From NCBI GenBank assembly GCA_026018925.1, contig JAKSZU010000002.1, positions 11,467,662 to 11,531,661 of the forward strand: DNA of 64,000 bases, in the 5' to 3' direction. The notes below the pieces were generated by a model. The model ran no database searches and was not told the origin of the DNA. It saw only the letters and a list, made by a program, of their open reading frames with translations. The position numbers were made by a program, and so were the translations under genes. Positions 55,390-64,000 of the stretch are shown piece by piece. The stretch comes from Tupaia tana (taxonomy: Eukaryota; Chordata; Mammalia; Scandentia; Tupaiidae). Position 1 is the first letter of the stretch, and each line of letters begins with the position of its first letter.

Positions 55390-55751
55390 CATACATGCTA
55401 CTATCTTGGTCTAATAAAGGGAAAATTGACGTAGTTATTAAATTTGTTTTGGGCTTTGCTTACAAATATATATATAAATTGACATTTCCTAGATTTGTGA
55501 TACTATTTAGTAGCTATTTCACCTAAATCATATACCACAGCATATTCTCCGATGTTATGGATTTTTTCTAAGCTCATCTGAACTTTCCAAGTTTGGATGC
55601 ACATAACCACTTGAAAACAAATGCTCGCAAATTTTAATTTGTAACAGGTAAGTTTTCTAATAAATGGTAGACTAGAATAAAATATAGAACCGAATATTTG
55701 TACCAACTCATTCTGCTGTGCACCTCCTTCAAAATCTTAGTTTTCAAAATA
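54886..55751. other. Unrecognised, with a (TA)n microsatellite at 55342-55384
   Basis: About 20 TA units. 54945-55025 loosely resembles an old L2/MIR-type 3' segment. No gene. Confidence 0.5.
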
Positions 55752-55834
55752 TTGGGTCGTTGGAAAAGTCATGGCATATTTTAGCTTAGAAAAATCACAG
55801 AAAAATACATCATGACTTTTCTGAGAGCCCAATA
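55752..55834. mobile_element. Mariner-type palindromic MITE
   Basis: 'attgggtcgttggaaaagtc' left, 'catcatgacttttctgagag' then CCCAATA right. Confidence 0.85.
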
Positions 55835-56002
55835 AAAGAAACAAAAACTCTTGGCTGAACATACCTCTGCAAATTAAAGTAATTGTAATCACAATGATAA
55901 GTTATTTACATTGCATGGTGGGGGGGAGAAGATCAGAAAGACAGGAAGTTAGGCCAAGAGTTCCAGCATTCTCTGTGCCCTTCATTATAAGAAATTTGAA
56001 GA

Positions 56003-56034
<32 letters not shown>

Positions 56035-56618
56035 CCTTTCTGGAAACACTAGTGAGTAATAGCTTAGTCTAAATGACAGCAGCTCTGTGGTACCAAAGGT
56101 CCACATTTCAGCTAATATTCAGCTTTTATTATCTTGATACCGTGAGATGGGATTTAATAGATGGCTAGAACATCGATGACATGACATTTAGCAAAGGATG
56201 TGTCAGTGGCATCCATGGCCTTAACAAAGATGGAGCCTTCAAATCATAAATCAAAGAAAATAGAAGAACATCTTAGAAGAAAAGGATGGCAGTGATCCTG
56301 TACATTTAAAATATTTTAAATGCCTTAGGGAATCTATGGAACAAGCAGTGTTAAAATAATGATGTACCAACCACAAATGTTTAGCTCTGCTAAGAGAGGA
56401 AGCAATGCAGAGGAATATGAATCTTCAGATTTTTTTCAAAAAAGTGTGGGTTCAGTTAAAGCCCCACCTCGCATATTTCTACAGTAAGTCTCTTACTCTC
56501 TATGAACCTCAGAGTTTCTTCTGACCCCATCTTTCCCAATTTACATAATTATCTTATCAATAAAGACAATGTACATGAAAATATTTTTTAAATTGTGACT
56601 CTTCAGATTTAGCTGGTA
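55835..56618. other. No recognisable feature; poly(T) at 56007-56034
   Basis: A 28-base T homopolymer with no SINE body attached. The rest is unique-looking. Confidence 0.5.
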
Positions 56619-56696
56619 CAGTGGGTCATCAGAAAAGTAATTTCATATTTATTTTTCTATGCAAAAATGCATCATGACTTTTCTGATGACCCAATA
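56619..56696. mobile_element. Mariner-type palindromic MITE (best right arm)
   Basis: 'cagtgggtcatcagaaaagt' left, 'aaaatgcatcatgacttttc' then TGATGACCCAATA right; the loop is 'ttttctatgc'. One of the best copies for a consensus. Confidence 0.88.
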
Positions 56697-57821
56697 ATAG
56701 AATATTAAATTAACCGTTTCAATCAGAGCTGCTAATACAGTAGATATTGTAAACCAAAAGACATGCTGAATCTACATGTAAATTTGAAAGTCTTTTAACC
56801 AGTGACATAATTTTTTTAAATAGAACAACCCACTCTCTCGGGAATTAATTAGGGAGAACTCACTCCCTCCCCATGGGTTCAAATCTTTTCACCAGAAATC
56901 CGCCCAAACACTTGTTCCCAACACTTGCTATCAAGCTCTGTCTCCCAACATGCTGCATTGGGTGTCAAGTGACAGCGGGAGGTTTTGGGGGGTGTACCAG
57001 GTCACACCACAGCAGCCAGTGATCCCAGAGTTGGCTCAAACAAGAGAGGCGCAAGAGTGCCTCTGGAAAAGGAGACGGAGCGGCACCAAACCTTTCTCCC
57101 ATCTGCCCAAGAAGACCTCTGGGAGGCTCAGAAGACTGCAACGCAGAACATCTGGGCGGAGAACCGTGAGTGCTGGGAGTTGAGAGAATGATCGCTGCAG
57201 GAGGGGCGGCAGCATGTGCTTGGAGGTGAAGGAGAAATGTCCCATGGTGGCCCCTAAACCTACACAGGAGCCAGTGAGCTAGAGTCTACTTCTCACACTT
57301 GTCCGGCGCTTCTGCTGCCTGGAATACACCCCGACAGTGTTGGTCAGGGACGGACTTTCCTGTTTCCTCCTCCCTACTCTCCTGTCCTGCTTTAAGAGAT
57401 ATCAAGCACTGAGAGGAGTGAGCGATCAGGCAGCAGTGTAAGTGCAAGATAGAGAGAGAGAAGCATGTCCCCTCACGCTGAGTGCGTGGCCTGACCTGGC
57501 CTGCCAGAGTAACGGAAAGGTGCTTGTTTGGCTGGTTGTCTCCAGGAGACTGGACATTGTTATTTAGAAAATTAAAATCATCCCAGTTTGATCATTACAC
57601 ATTCAAGCACTGAAAATAAAACAAAGCAAAACAACCAACAACATGTATCTCAGAAAAGTACAATTAGTATGTAAAAAAAAAAAAAAAAAAAGCAAAAATT
57701 GATTTTGAGCTGTAAAATTGTCTAGTTGGTCCTGGCACACTCTGCCATCTACCAGAAGGATATGGCAATGCCTTTAGAGGAAGGCACACCAGAAAAGTCA
57801 GTAAAACAAACAAACAAACAC
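56697..57821. other. No recognisable feature; GC-richer block 56940-57470
   Basis: Overlapping frames at 56950-57245 on both strands, none with a recognisable domain. Possibly a regulatory or diverged retroposed sequence; nothing in it is decisive. Confidence 0.45.
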
Positions 57822-57827
57822 AGGGAC

Positions 57828-58089
57828 CAACAGTTGGCGTAAGGGCTACATCGCTGGACTCCCTTGTAGCCGACAGTGGTTCAAGTCCTGGACCCGGTGA
57901 CTTAAACTCACCGGGAGCATGTGTGCGTGTGCCCAAGATCCCAAGAGAAGAATGAAGGAGAAGGGATGGCAGCATGGCCATCCTCTTGGGGGGGTGGGTG
58001 ATTTCTCCCTTTCTATCTGTCTCTCTCTGTCTTTCTGGCGAGCACACATGCCCTAAAGCAAAAACTTCTCAAAAAAAAAAAAAAAAAAA
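57828..58089 (+). mobile_element. SINE family A
   Basis: 'gggaccaacagttggcgtaa', B box 'ggttcaagtcctgg', 'cccaagatcccaagagaaga', G-rich hairpin, 'ccctaaagcaaaaacttctc', A-tail. Confidence 0.92.
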
Positions 58090-58368
58090 TACAGCAAGAT
58101 ACCTGGGTTGTGCAGTGGAGGCTACAAAAGGCTTGCCCTGGGCTGGTCGGGAGCTGCCTTCTAAAAGCTGTGCTCAGCGTCAAGGCTTGGGTAGCTCCAG
58201 TTGCAGTGTGACCCTGACGGCCCAGCTCCTGTAATACCTGTCCTTCTGGATTGTCATTTCCAGCCACACCTGACTCCCCAACTTAATATCATCCATATTC
58301 CATAGCCTCTGTATATGGTCCCCTTTTACCTTCTTAAAATTCAGGCTTCTCAAAAATATTCTGGATTG

Positions 58369-58645
58369 GGAACCAGCAGTTAGCGTAATGGCTATGTCGC
58401 TGGACTCCCACATAGTTGACGGCGGTTCGCGTCCCAGACCCGGTGGCTTAAAACTCACGCTGGGCGCATGTGTGTGCATGCCCAAGATCCCGAGAGGAGA
58501 GTGGAGGAGAAGGGATTGCGGCATGACCATCCCCTCTGGGGGGTGATTTCTCGCTTTCTGTCTCTATGTCTCTCTCTCTCTGTCTGGCGAGCGCACGCGC
58601 CCTATAGCAAAAACCTCTCCAAAAAAATAAATAAATAAATAAAAG
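58369..58645 (+). mobile_element. SINE family A (young)
   Basis: 'gggaaccagcagttagcgta', 'ggcggttcgcgtcccagacc', 'cccaagatcccgagagga', 'cgagcgcacgcgccctatag', A/AAAT tail. Exact duplication AATATTCTGGAT at 58356-58367 and 58646-58657. Confidence 0.95.
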
Positions 58646-58748
58646 AATATTCTGGATCAATGCTCACCTGTCCACATAAACCCTACTCTAGTTCAAACAG
58701 TAATCTGCTGGACCTGCCTAAGAGCACCTCCATATTCTAGTTTGAGAA

Positions 58749-58866
58749 CTTTTTTTTCTTTCTATTTTTCAGTTTTTAAGCCATAGGGTGTATCCCTGGG
58801 ACTCAAACCACACATCTAGCCACGTGAGACCCAGTTGCCTTAACCTCTACACCATCTGCTGACTCC
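58749..58866 (-). mobile_element. SINE, A-related, internally deleted
   Basis: 'ttttaagccatagggtgtat' is joined to 'ccctgggactcaaaccacac', so the body is missing. Head complement ends 'catctgctgactcc'. Confidence 0.75.
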
Positions 58867-59098
58867 TGAGGAATTTTCTTTTATGCTCTTGCCATATCAT
58901 TAATGACTCTGAAGTGATTTGTAGAAAACAGAATTTCTTTGAGTCAAGAAAATACTTTGAGCTTTTTCACCATTTGAATCATAAGTTAGGTAAGGAAAAA
59001 CCTAGGAAGTAAATTGCTTCATTTGTTTTAAACACGTGAAGAACTAGCAGATGGAAGAGTCCCAGGATTTTGTTCTATTTTCAAAGAACAGAAATAGG

Positions 59099-59371
59099 AA
59101 CCAGTCGGTAGCATAGTAGTTAGGGGGCTGGACTCCCACATGGCTGACTGGGGTTGAGGTCCCAGACACGGTGGCTTAAAACACCCTAGGTGCATGTGCA
59201 TGCAGGCACAAAATCCTGAGAGGAGAATGGAGAAAACGGGATTGCAGTGTGGCTATGCCCATGGCGGGGTGGGGGGGATGTCTTGCTTTCTGCCTCTCTC
59301 TCTCTCTCTCTCTCTCTCTTTAGAGAGTTCATGCACCCTATATCAAAAATCTCTCAAAATAAAAAGAAACA
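59099..59371 (+). mobile_element. SINE family A-prime
   Basis: 'ggaaccagtcggtagcatag', 'caaaatcctgagaggagaat', CT microsatellite (59297-59320), 'caccctatatcaaaaatctc'. 'acagaaatagg'/'gcagaaatag' is the probable duplication. Confidence 0.88.
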
Positions 59372-60412
59372 AGGAGCAGAAATAGAAAATGGGTGGAGAC
59401 AAATTTTGGGGCTGAATAGCATCTCTCAATTTCAGTTCTTTAACAAAGAAAACAGTTCATCTGGAAAGCCACGATTCTGCCATTACTAAGAGTGTTCTGA
59501 CTGAAGCCAGATGGCCAAACACCAACATGCATTTTAAGAGCAATTCTAGGGCAAGGAGGGAGTTTTGACTAGAAGACCAGAAGGCCCGCTCCTATTCCAA
59601 GGTTACAATGAGGCCAAGGCTTGCACTGGCTACGATGGCTTTGTTCGGTTATTCACTTACTCCACGAAGTATCTTACTCATCCGCTGTGCATCAGACGCT
59701 AGGCTAAGTGCAAGGATGGACAGGGTTCTCTCTGCTCAAGGAGCTGTGCCTTGTATTAGAACTGAGTACAGAGTTATTCAAGCAACAATCTCTTCTCTTT
59801 TTGTTTTTGGTTTTGTTTTGATCACACTCTATTTTGTGAACTTGTCTGTTTCGCCTTTCCTATATCTGCTTATGCAAAGTTTATCTGTTTTGGGCAACAC
59901 TCCACAATTTGCAGGTTATAACACATTCATTTACTCTGACCTCTACCTAAACCACTTCAAATAAAGATATCCTATTCAAAGGGAAATAGCATGGTTTCTC
60001 ATTTGCTTTTAGCACATTATGGGGAGAGGGTAGTGGATTTGTCCACATGATGATGCTACCAGCTTTAAATTATGGCCAAATCTGATCGTGTTCATTGTAG
60101 GTCATGTCCTAGGCAGTAGGCGAGTACATTCTTATTAGGATGGCATTCTGAATTAAGATGAAATACTCCACACACCACTGAAGATTTACAACACGGTTTT
60201 TAAAGAGCAGGATAATTCTGACAGACAGAAATAAAATTATTTGAAACTAGTTGGGAGAACCCGTTCAGTCATTCTAAGTAACTGCAGGGCTTTAATTGTG
60301 CACAGAGATGCGAGTGGCCTGTGCAGGGCACCTGCCATAGACTGTGGCTGCATTAGCATTAAGCCCGCCCAGAAACCAACTTGGCTAACTATTCTCTCAA
60401 AAAGTCATTATT
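59372..60412. other. No recognisable feature
   Basis: The 118-codon plus frame 59608-59964 is hydrophobic near its end but has no recognised family or exon signals. 59680-59760 loosely resembles an L2-type 3' segment. Confidence 0.45.
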
Positions 60413-60703
60413 GGGACCAGCAGTTGGCGTAATGGCTATGTCGCTGGACTCCCATGTAGTCAATTGCGGTTCAAATACTGGACCTGGTGGCTTAAACTCA
60501 CACGGGGCGCATGTGCGTGTGTGCCCAAGCTCCCAAGAGGAGAATGGAGGAGAAGGGATTGCTGCATGGCCATCTGCCCTGGAGGGGTGACTTCTTACTT
60601 TCTGTCTCTCTGTCTTTTTCTGTCTTTCTGGCGAGTGCATGCACCCTATAGCAAAAAACCTCTCTCAAAAAAAAAAAAAAAAAAAAAAAAAAGAAAAAAA
60701 AAT
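60413..60703 (+). mobile_element. SINE family A
   Basis: 'gggaccagcagttggcgtaa', 'attgcggttcaaatactgga', 'cccaagctcccaagaggaga', 'caccctatagcaaaaaacct', A-tail of about 28 bases with one G. Confidence 0.93.
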
Positions 60704-60790
60704 GATTATCTAGGAGAGCTTCCTGTTCATTTTCTCAATTTTGTTTTGCCAAACACACCAGCAGTACTCTTCCATTTCCTCTCTCTCTCC

Positions 60791-61026
60791 TTTTTTTTTT
60801 TTCTTTTTCTGAGAGGTTTTTGCTATAGGGCACATGCCCTAGCAAAAACTGGCATCCCCAGGGGGGATGGCTATGCCGCAATCCTTCTCCTTCTTTCTCC
60901 TCTCGGGATCTTGGGTACACATGCGTACGCACCTGGTATGAGTTTAAGCCACCGGGTCTGGGACTTGAACCGCGGTTGACTACATGGGAGTCCAGAGACA
61001 TAGCCATTACACTAACTGCTAGTCCC
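60791..61026 (-). mobile_element. SINE family A with internal rearrangement
   Basis: Antisense. After 'tttgctatagggcacatg' comes 'ccctagcaaaaactggca', an inverted echo of the same 3' word, then 'tccccaggggggatggct'. The purine tract is lost. Head complement to 'aactgctagtccc'. Confidence 0.85.
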
Positions 61027-61188
61027 CCATTTTCTTTTTGGTAAAGAAAAACTCCGTGTTTTACTTCTTATTCAAGTCTCAAATCTTGATCTCCATTTCA
61101 GAGAATGTGATCTAGTAAACTTGACTCTTTTCAGAAAAGACTGCAAGTAAGTCTCAATTTCCACTCAGTCCTAAAGGAAGCTAATGGA

Positions 61189-61270
61189 CTGGGTCATCAG
61201 AAAAGTCATGAAGCATTTTTGGACAGAAAAACATAGAAAAATACGACATGACTTTTCCAACAACCCAATA
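61189..61270. mobile_element. Mariner-type palindromic MITE
   Basis: 'ctgggtcatcagaaaagtca' left, 'gacatgacttttccaacaac' then CCAATA right. Confidence 0.85.
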
Positions 61271-61319
61271 ACTCAACGAATGCTTTCAGAAAAAAAATTT
61301 AAATTTGAGTTCCCCAGAT

Positions 61320-61410
61320 TGGCTCTCGATTTGGTTTCTCTCTCACTGTGTGACCCGAGGAAAGTCAATTAACCTCTCCGTTTCCCATCCAGCTGTAATG
61401 ATACACTGAT
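61320..61410 (+). mobile_element. MIR fragment
   Basis: 'cactgtgtgacccgaggaaa', 'gtcaattaacctctccgttt' match the MIR 'gtgtgacc...caagt' core. Confidence 0.55.
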
Positions 61411-63014
61411 GTAGGTAGCTTGATACTCCCAGATGGAAGCCAGATGGCAAGCTTGCATAAGTACAAAGGCTTCGTGAAGCAATCCAAAAACATCGCAGTC
61501 CTGGTCTGCACTCTGTTGCCTAATTCGGAAGTGGCATTTTCAGTGTGACCTACCCCCCCCCCCACCACACACACACACACACACACACATACGCGCGTAC
61601 ACATACACACATACACACACATTTTATTAGTGCTACATAATACATGTGCTGTTTATAATGCATCAACAAAGGCTCTACCATAGAGTACAACTAGGCTACT
61701 AAATTCTATTTATTTTTCCCCAGTGAGGTTTTTGAGACATTTACCTCTTAAGAAAAACAAAACAAAACACAAGTAAATTAACCTACTGCCTGAAGGACCT
61801 ATTTTATTTACAGAATTCCTGATAAGGCTGCTAAGTTGTCAAATAGGTCACATATCAATTTCTTTCTGTAGACAGAGGAAAACCTCTACGTATATCTCAT
61901 ACACACAATAAAAACAGTGGTATTTCACACAGAAAAATAATTTCAAGGCTGGTAAAATCTCTAATAGAGACATAGTGATACAGATTGAGTATGTAACATC
62001 ATCATTTCCACTCAGCAATGAAATTAATATATTCATAGAAGTGATCGAAAACACTAGTACATGCAAATATGGCAGCCGTTGGCCCTGCCTACCCAGGGTG
62101 CATATGGTCCCCTCTCCTGGTTATAGGACTGCGATTCTGACTCACATGCAATGGGCTCAGCCAGTCATGGCTATTCTGTCGCCCTTTGGCAAACACGTGC
62201 TTTGCAACTTCCTGTGTAACTGGCAGCGGACATGTGACATACTTATGAACAATGAGTTGTAAAGACAAGTCTACCAGGAAGCCTCTAAAAATTATTTCTT
62301 TAAAATAAAACAGACAGATACTGCTGCTCTCACCATTGTCCTACATCACACACAGACTTGAGGCCACGATGCTGGTGCTGAGGCTTGGACAGGGAGAGTG
62401 AAGGTAGAAACAGCTCAGCTGGTGCATGAGAAAACAAGAATGCCCTGGTGGGTTTCCTTCCATTAAGTAAAAGTTATATCAGGGCCAGAAGACAGTACTA
62501 TCAACCACAGTCATAAAGCAACTAGTTTTAAACATGATACACTGAAATTGCAATGTAGGATGAAATAATAAAATACGTGAAAAACCTTATCTTTTCCTTT
62601 ATGCTTCATCAATATTTTTCTTTATTTTTAAAATTTTATTATTTTTTATACATCCAATTTCTGTATATCATTATAGCCTGCAAAATAAATTTTCCCAGCA
62701 TGAATACATTCTATTTTAAAAATATTATCTCGTGATTTTTGTCACAGCATTCTATGTAGTTTTGATATCTTTCTTATGAATGTTTTAAATGCATCACCTT
62801 ACACAATTACTAAAACTAGGCAGCTCAACAAATTTCCCAATTAAATAAATTAATGACCACATGTCACTACCAATTGATAGACTCTATGAAAACGTAATGT
62901 CTTCTTCTTAAAAAATAAACAATGGCATTATATACCTTGCTGCCATAACGGTACATCTATATGAAAATTAAAAGAACCACTATTCAATTAAATATTTTGA
63001 TAAAGTCCTGAGCT
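61411..63014. other. No recognisable feature; (CA)n at 61564-61590
   Basis: A C-run followed by (CA)n and CACATA units. 62610-62760 is AT-rich and could be an old antisense L1 3' end, but I cannot show it. Confidence 0.5.
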
Positions 63015-63016
63015 TG

Positions 63017-63289
63017 GAGACCAGCAGTTAGCGTAATGGCTATGTTACTGAACTCCCATGTAGTTTTCTGTGGTTTGAGTCCTGAACCTGGTGGCTTAAA
63101 TTCATGCCGGGCGCATGTGCATGCATGCCCAAGATCCCCAGAGGAGAATGGAGAAGGGATTGCAGTGTGGCCATCCCCCCTGGGGGGTGATTTCTCTCTT
63201 TCTATCTCTCTGTCTCTCTCTGTCTTTCTAGCGAGTGCGAGTGCATGTGCCCTATAGCGAAAACCTCTCAAAAAAAAAAAAAAAAAAAC
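63017..63289 (+). mobile_element. SINE family A
   Basis: 'gagaccagcagttagcgtaa', 'gtggtttgagtcctgaacct', 'cccaagatccccagaggaga', hairpin, 'ccctatagcgaaaacctctc', A-tail. Confidence 0.93.
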
Positions 63290-63300
63290 AACTAAATCCT

Positions 63301-63380
63301 GGGGCCAGCAGGTGGCATGGTGGTTAAGGCACTGCATTCCCACATGGCTGACCACAGCTGGACATGGTGGCAGTAATACC
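63301..63380 (+). mobile_element. SINE head only (B or A-prime), truncated 3'
   Basis: 'ggggccagcaggtggcatgg' to 'cacatggctgaccacagctg' then 'gacatggtggcagtaatacc'. The body is absent. It directly follows the A-tail of the previous SINE. Confidence 0.7.
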
Positions 63381-63400
63381 ATGAAGAACTTATACTTTAG

Positions 63401-63641
63401 AGAGACCAGCAGATGGCATAGTGGTTACATCACTGGACTCCTACATGGCTGACTGTGGTTCAAGTCCTGGACACAGTGGCTTGAAAACATCAAGCTGAGC
63501 ATGTATGTATGTGTACCCAAGAGCCTAGGAGGAAAAATGGAGGAAAAGGGATTGCATGTTCATCCCTTCTTGGGAGTGATTTCTCACTTTCCCTCTCACT
63601 GTCTCTCCCTCCAACAAGCATACACACCCTAAGGCAAAAAT
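63401..63641 (+). mobile_element. SINE family A-prime inside L1
   Basis: 'agagaccagcagatggcata', B box 'ggttcaagtcctgg', 'cccaagagcctaggagga', 'ccctaaggcaaaaat'. Exact duplication AACTTATACTTTA at 63387-63399 and 63642-63654. Confidence 0.92.
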
Positions 63642-63654
63642 AACTTATACTTTA

Positions 63655-64000
63655 TGGAATACTATTCAGCCATTTAAAAAAAAAAAAAAAAAAAAAACAA
63701 AAAAAACAAGGCCCTGGTTTTTGACAGAAAGTGGAAGAATATGGAAGATTTACTGCTGAGTAAAGCAAGCCAGGCTATGAAAGAGAGACATTGTATGTCC
63801 CCATGTAATATACACCGAGTGTCCATACTCTATGACAGAAACTGATTAACTAAAGAATACAGAAACACAGTAAATGGAAGAGAATACCAGATATTGTGTG
63901 TGTGAAAGAGTAGAGTCTGAGAAAGGAAATTTAGAAGAAAAATAGAGAGGCAAAGTATTAATGGGACAAAGAAATGTGGTATCATCTGTTGAAGATAATT
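63655..64000 (+). mobile_element. L1 ORF2 3' end, runs off the window
   Basis: 'tggaatactattcagccatt', A-rich expansion 63678-63700, 'tatggaagatttactgctga', 'gtaaagcaagccaggctatg', 'aaagagagacattgtatgtc': the L1 ORF2 C-terminal order in diverged form. No open frame. Confidence 0.7.

Noticed and set aside
59608-59964. 118-codon frame with a hydrophobic segment, possibly a membrane protein
   Set aside because: The hydrophobicity comes from a T-rich strand; no family match and no supporting exon structure.
1-64000. Assignment to colugo, tree shrew or another specific mammal
   Set aside because: The SINEs carry a long tRNA-unrelated body, which does not fit the dermopteran tRNA-only SINEs as I remember them; without a database search no order can be supported.

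Overview
This window is repeat-dense DNA from a placental mammal. The evidence is several Class I LINE-1 (L1) generations, ancient MIR SINEs, a MER5A-type hAT fragment, an MST-type ERVL-MaLR LTR, and about 45 young-to-middle-aged tRNA-derived SINEs. I cannot fix the order. The SINE families (tRNA head, pyrimidine tract, often an AATAAA-rich tail) are not Alu, B1/B2, CAN, C-repeat, ERE or AfroSINE as I remember them. The MST LTR and one weak 7SL-like fragment lean toward Euarchontoglires, but only weakly. I found no convincing host exon, tRNA gene, rRNA or CRISPR array. The window reads as intergenic or deep-intronic sequence.

Layout: 1-1700 is an old L1 5'/ORF1 region cut by two SINEs and a mariner-type MITE. 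At 3.8-6.5 kb there are SINEs, a MITE and an L1 3' end. At 6.9-9.35 kb an antisense L1 3' half carries a 49-bp minisatellite and is riddled with SINEs; a second L1 3' end follows on the plus strand. From 9.9 to 23 kb there is mostly unique sequence with scattered SINEs and one orphan retroposed insert (22476-22666). At 23.1-24.3 kb and 27.1-28.3 kb there are L1 3' ends. From 28.6 to 31.8 kb there are SINEs.

The centrepiece is 32119-35781 on the minus strand: a complete-looking composite non-LTR retrotransposon. In its own 5'-3' order it has 113-bp promoter-like monomers, a CpG-containing leader, the N-terminal half of L1 ORF1 (ending at the coiled-coil/RRM border), a ~2-kb GC-rich VNTR of 25-bp units, a ~360-bp 3' module with AATAAA, an A-tract, a short transduced segment with its own ATTAAA, a second A-tract, and an 18-bp target-site duplication. 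This architecture parallels the hominoid SVA/LAVA composites, but it is built on an L1 ORF1 and lacks the Alu-like and SINE-R parts. It sits inside a mariner-type MITE, next to a SINE that used the same target motif.

Downstream, 36-64 kb holds more SINEs, MIRs (39.6, 41.1, 41.6, 42.8, 61.3 kb), an MST LTR split by a SINE (39.8-40.4 kb), MER5A (54.7 kb), three further palindromic MITEs (55.8, 56.6, 61.2 kb), a second MITE type (51.9 kb) and L1 pieces at 47.5-48.5 and 63.65-64 kb. Boundaries were read by eye and are usually good to about 5-20 bases.
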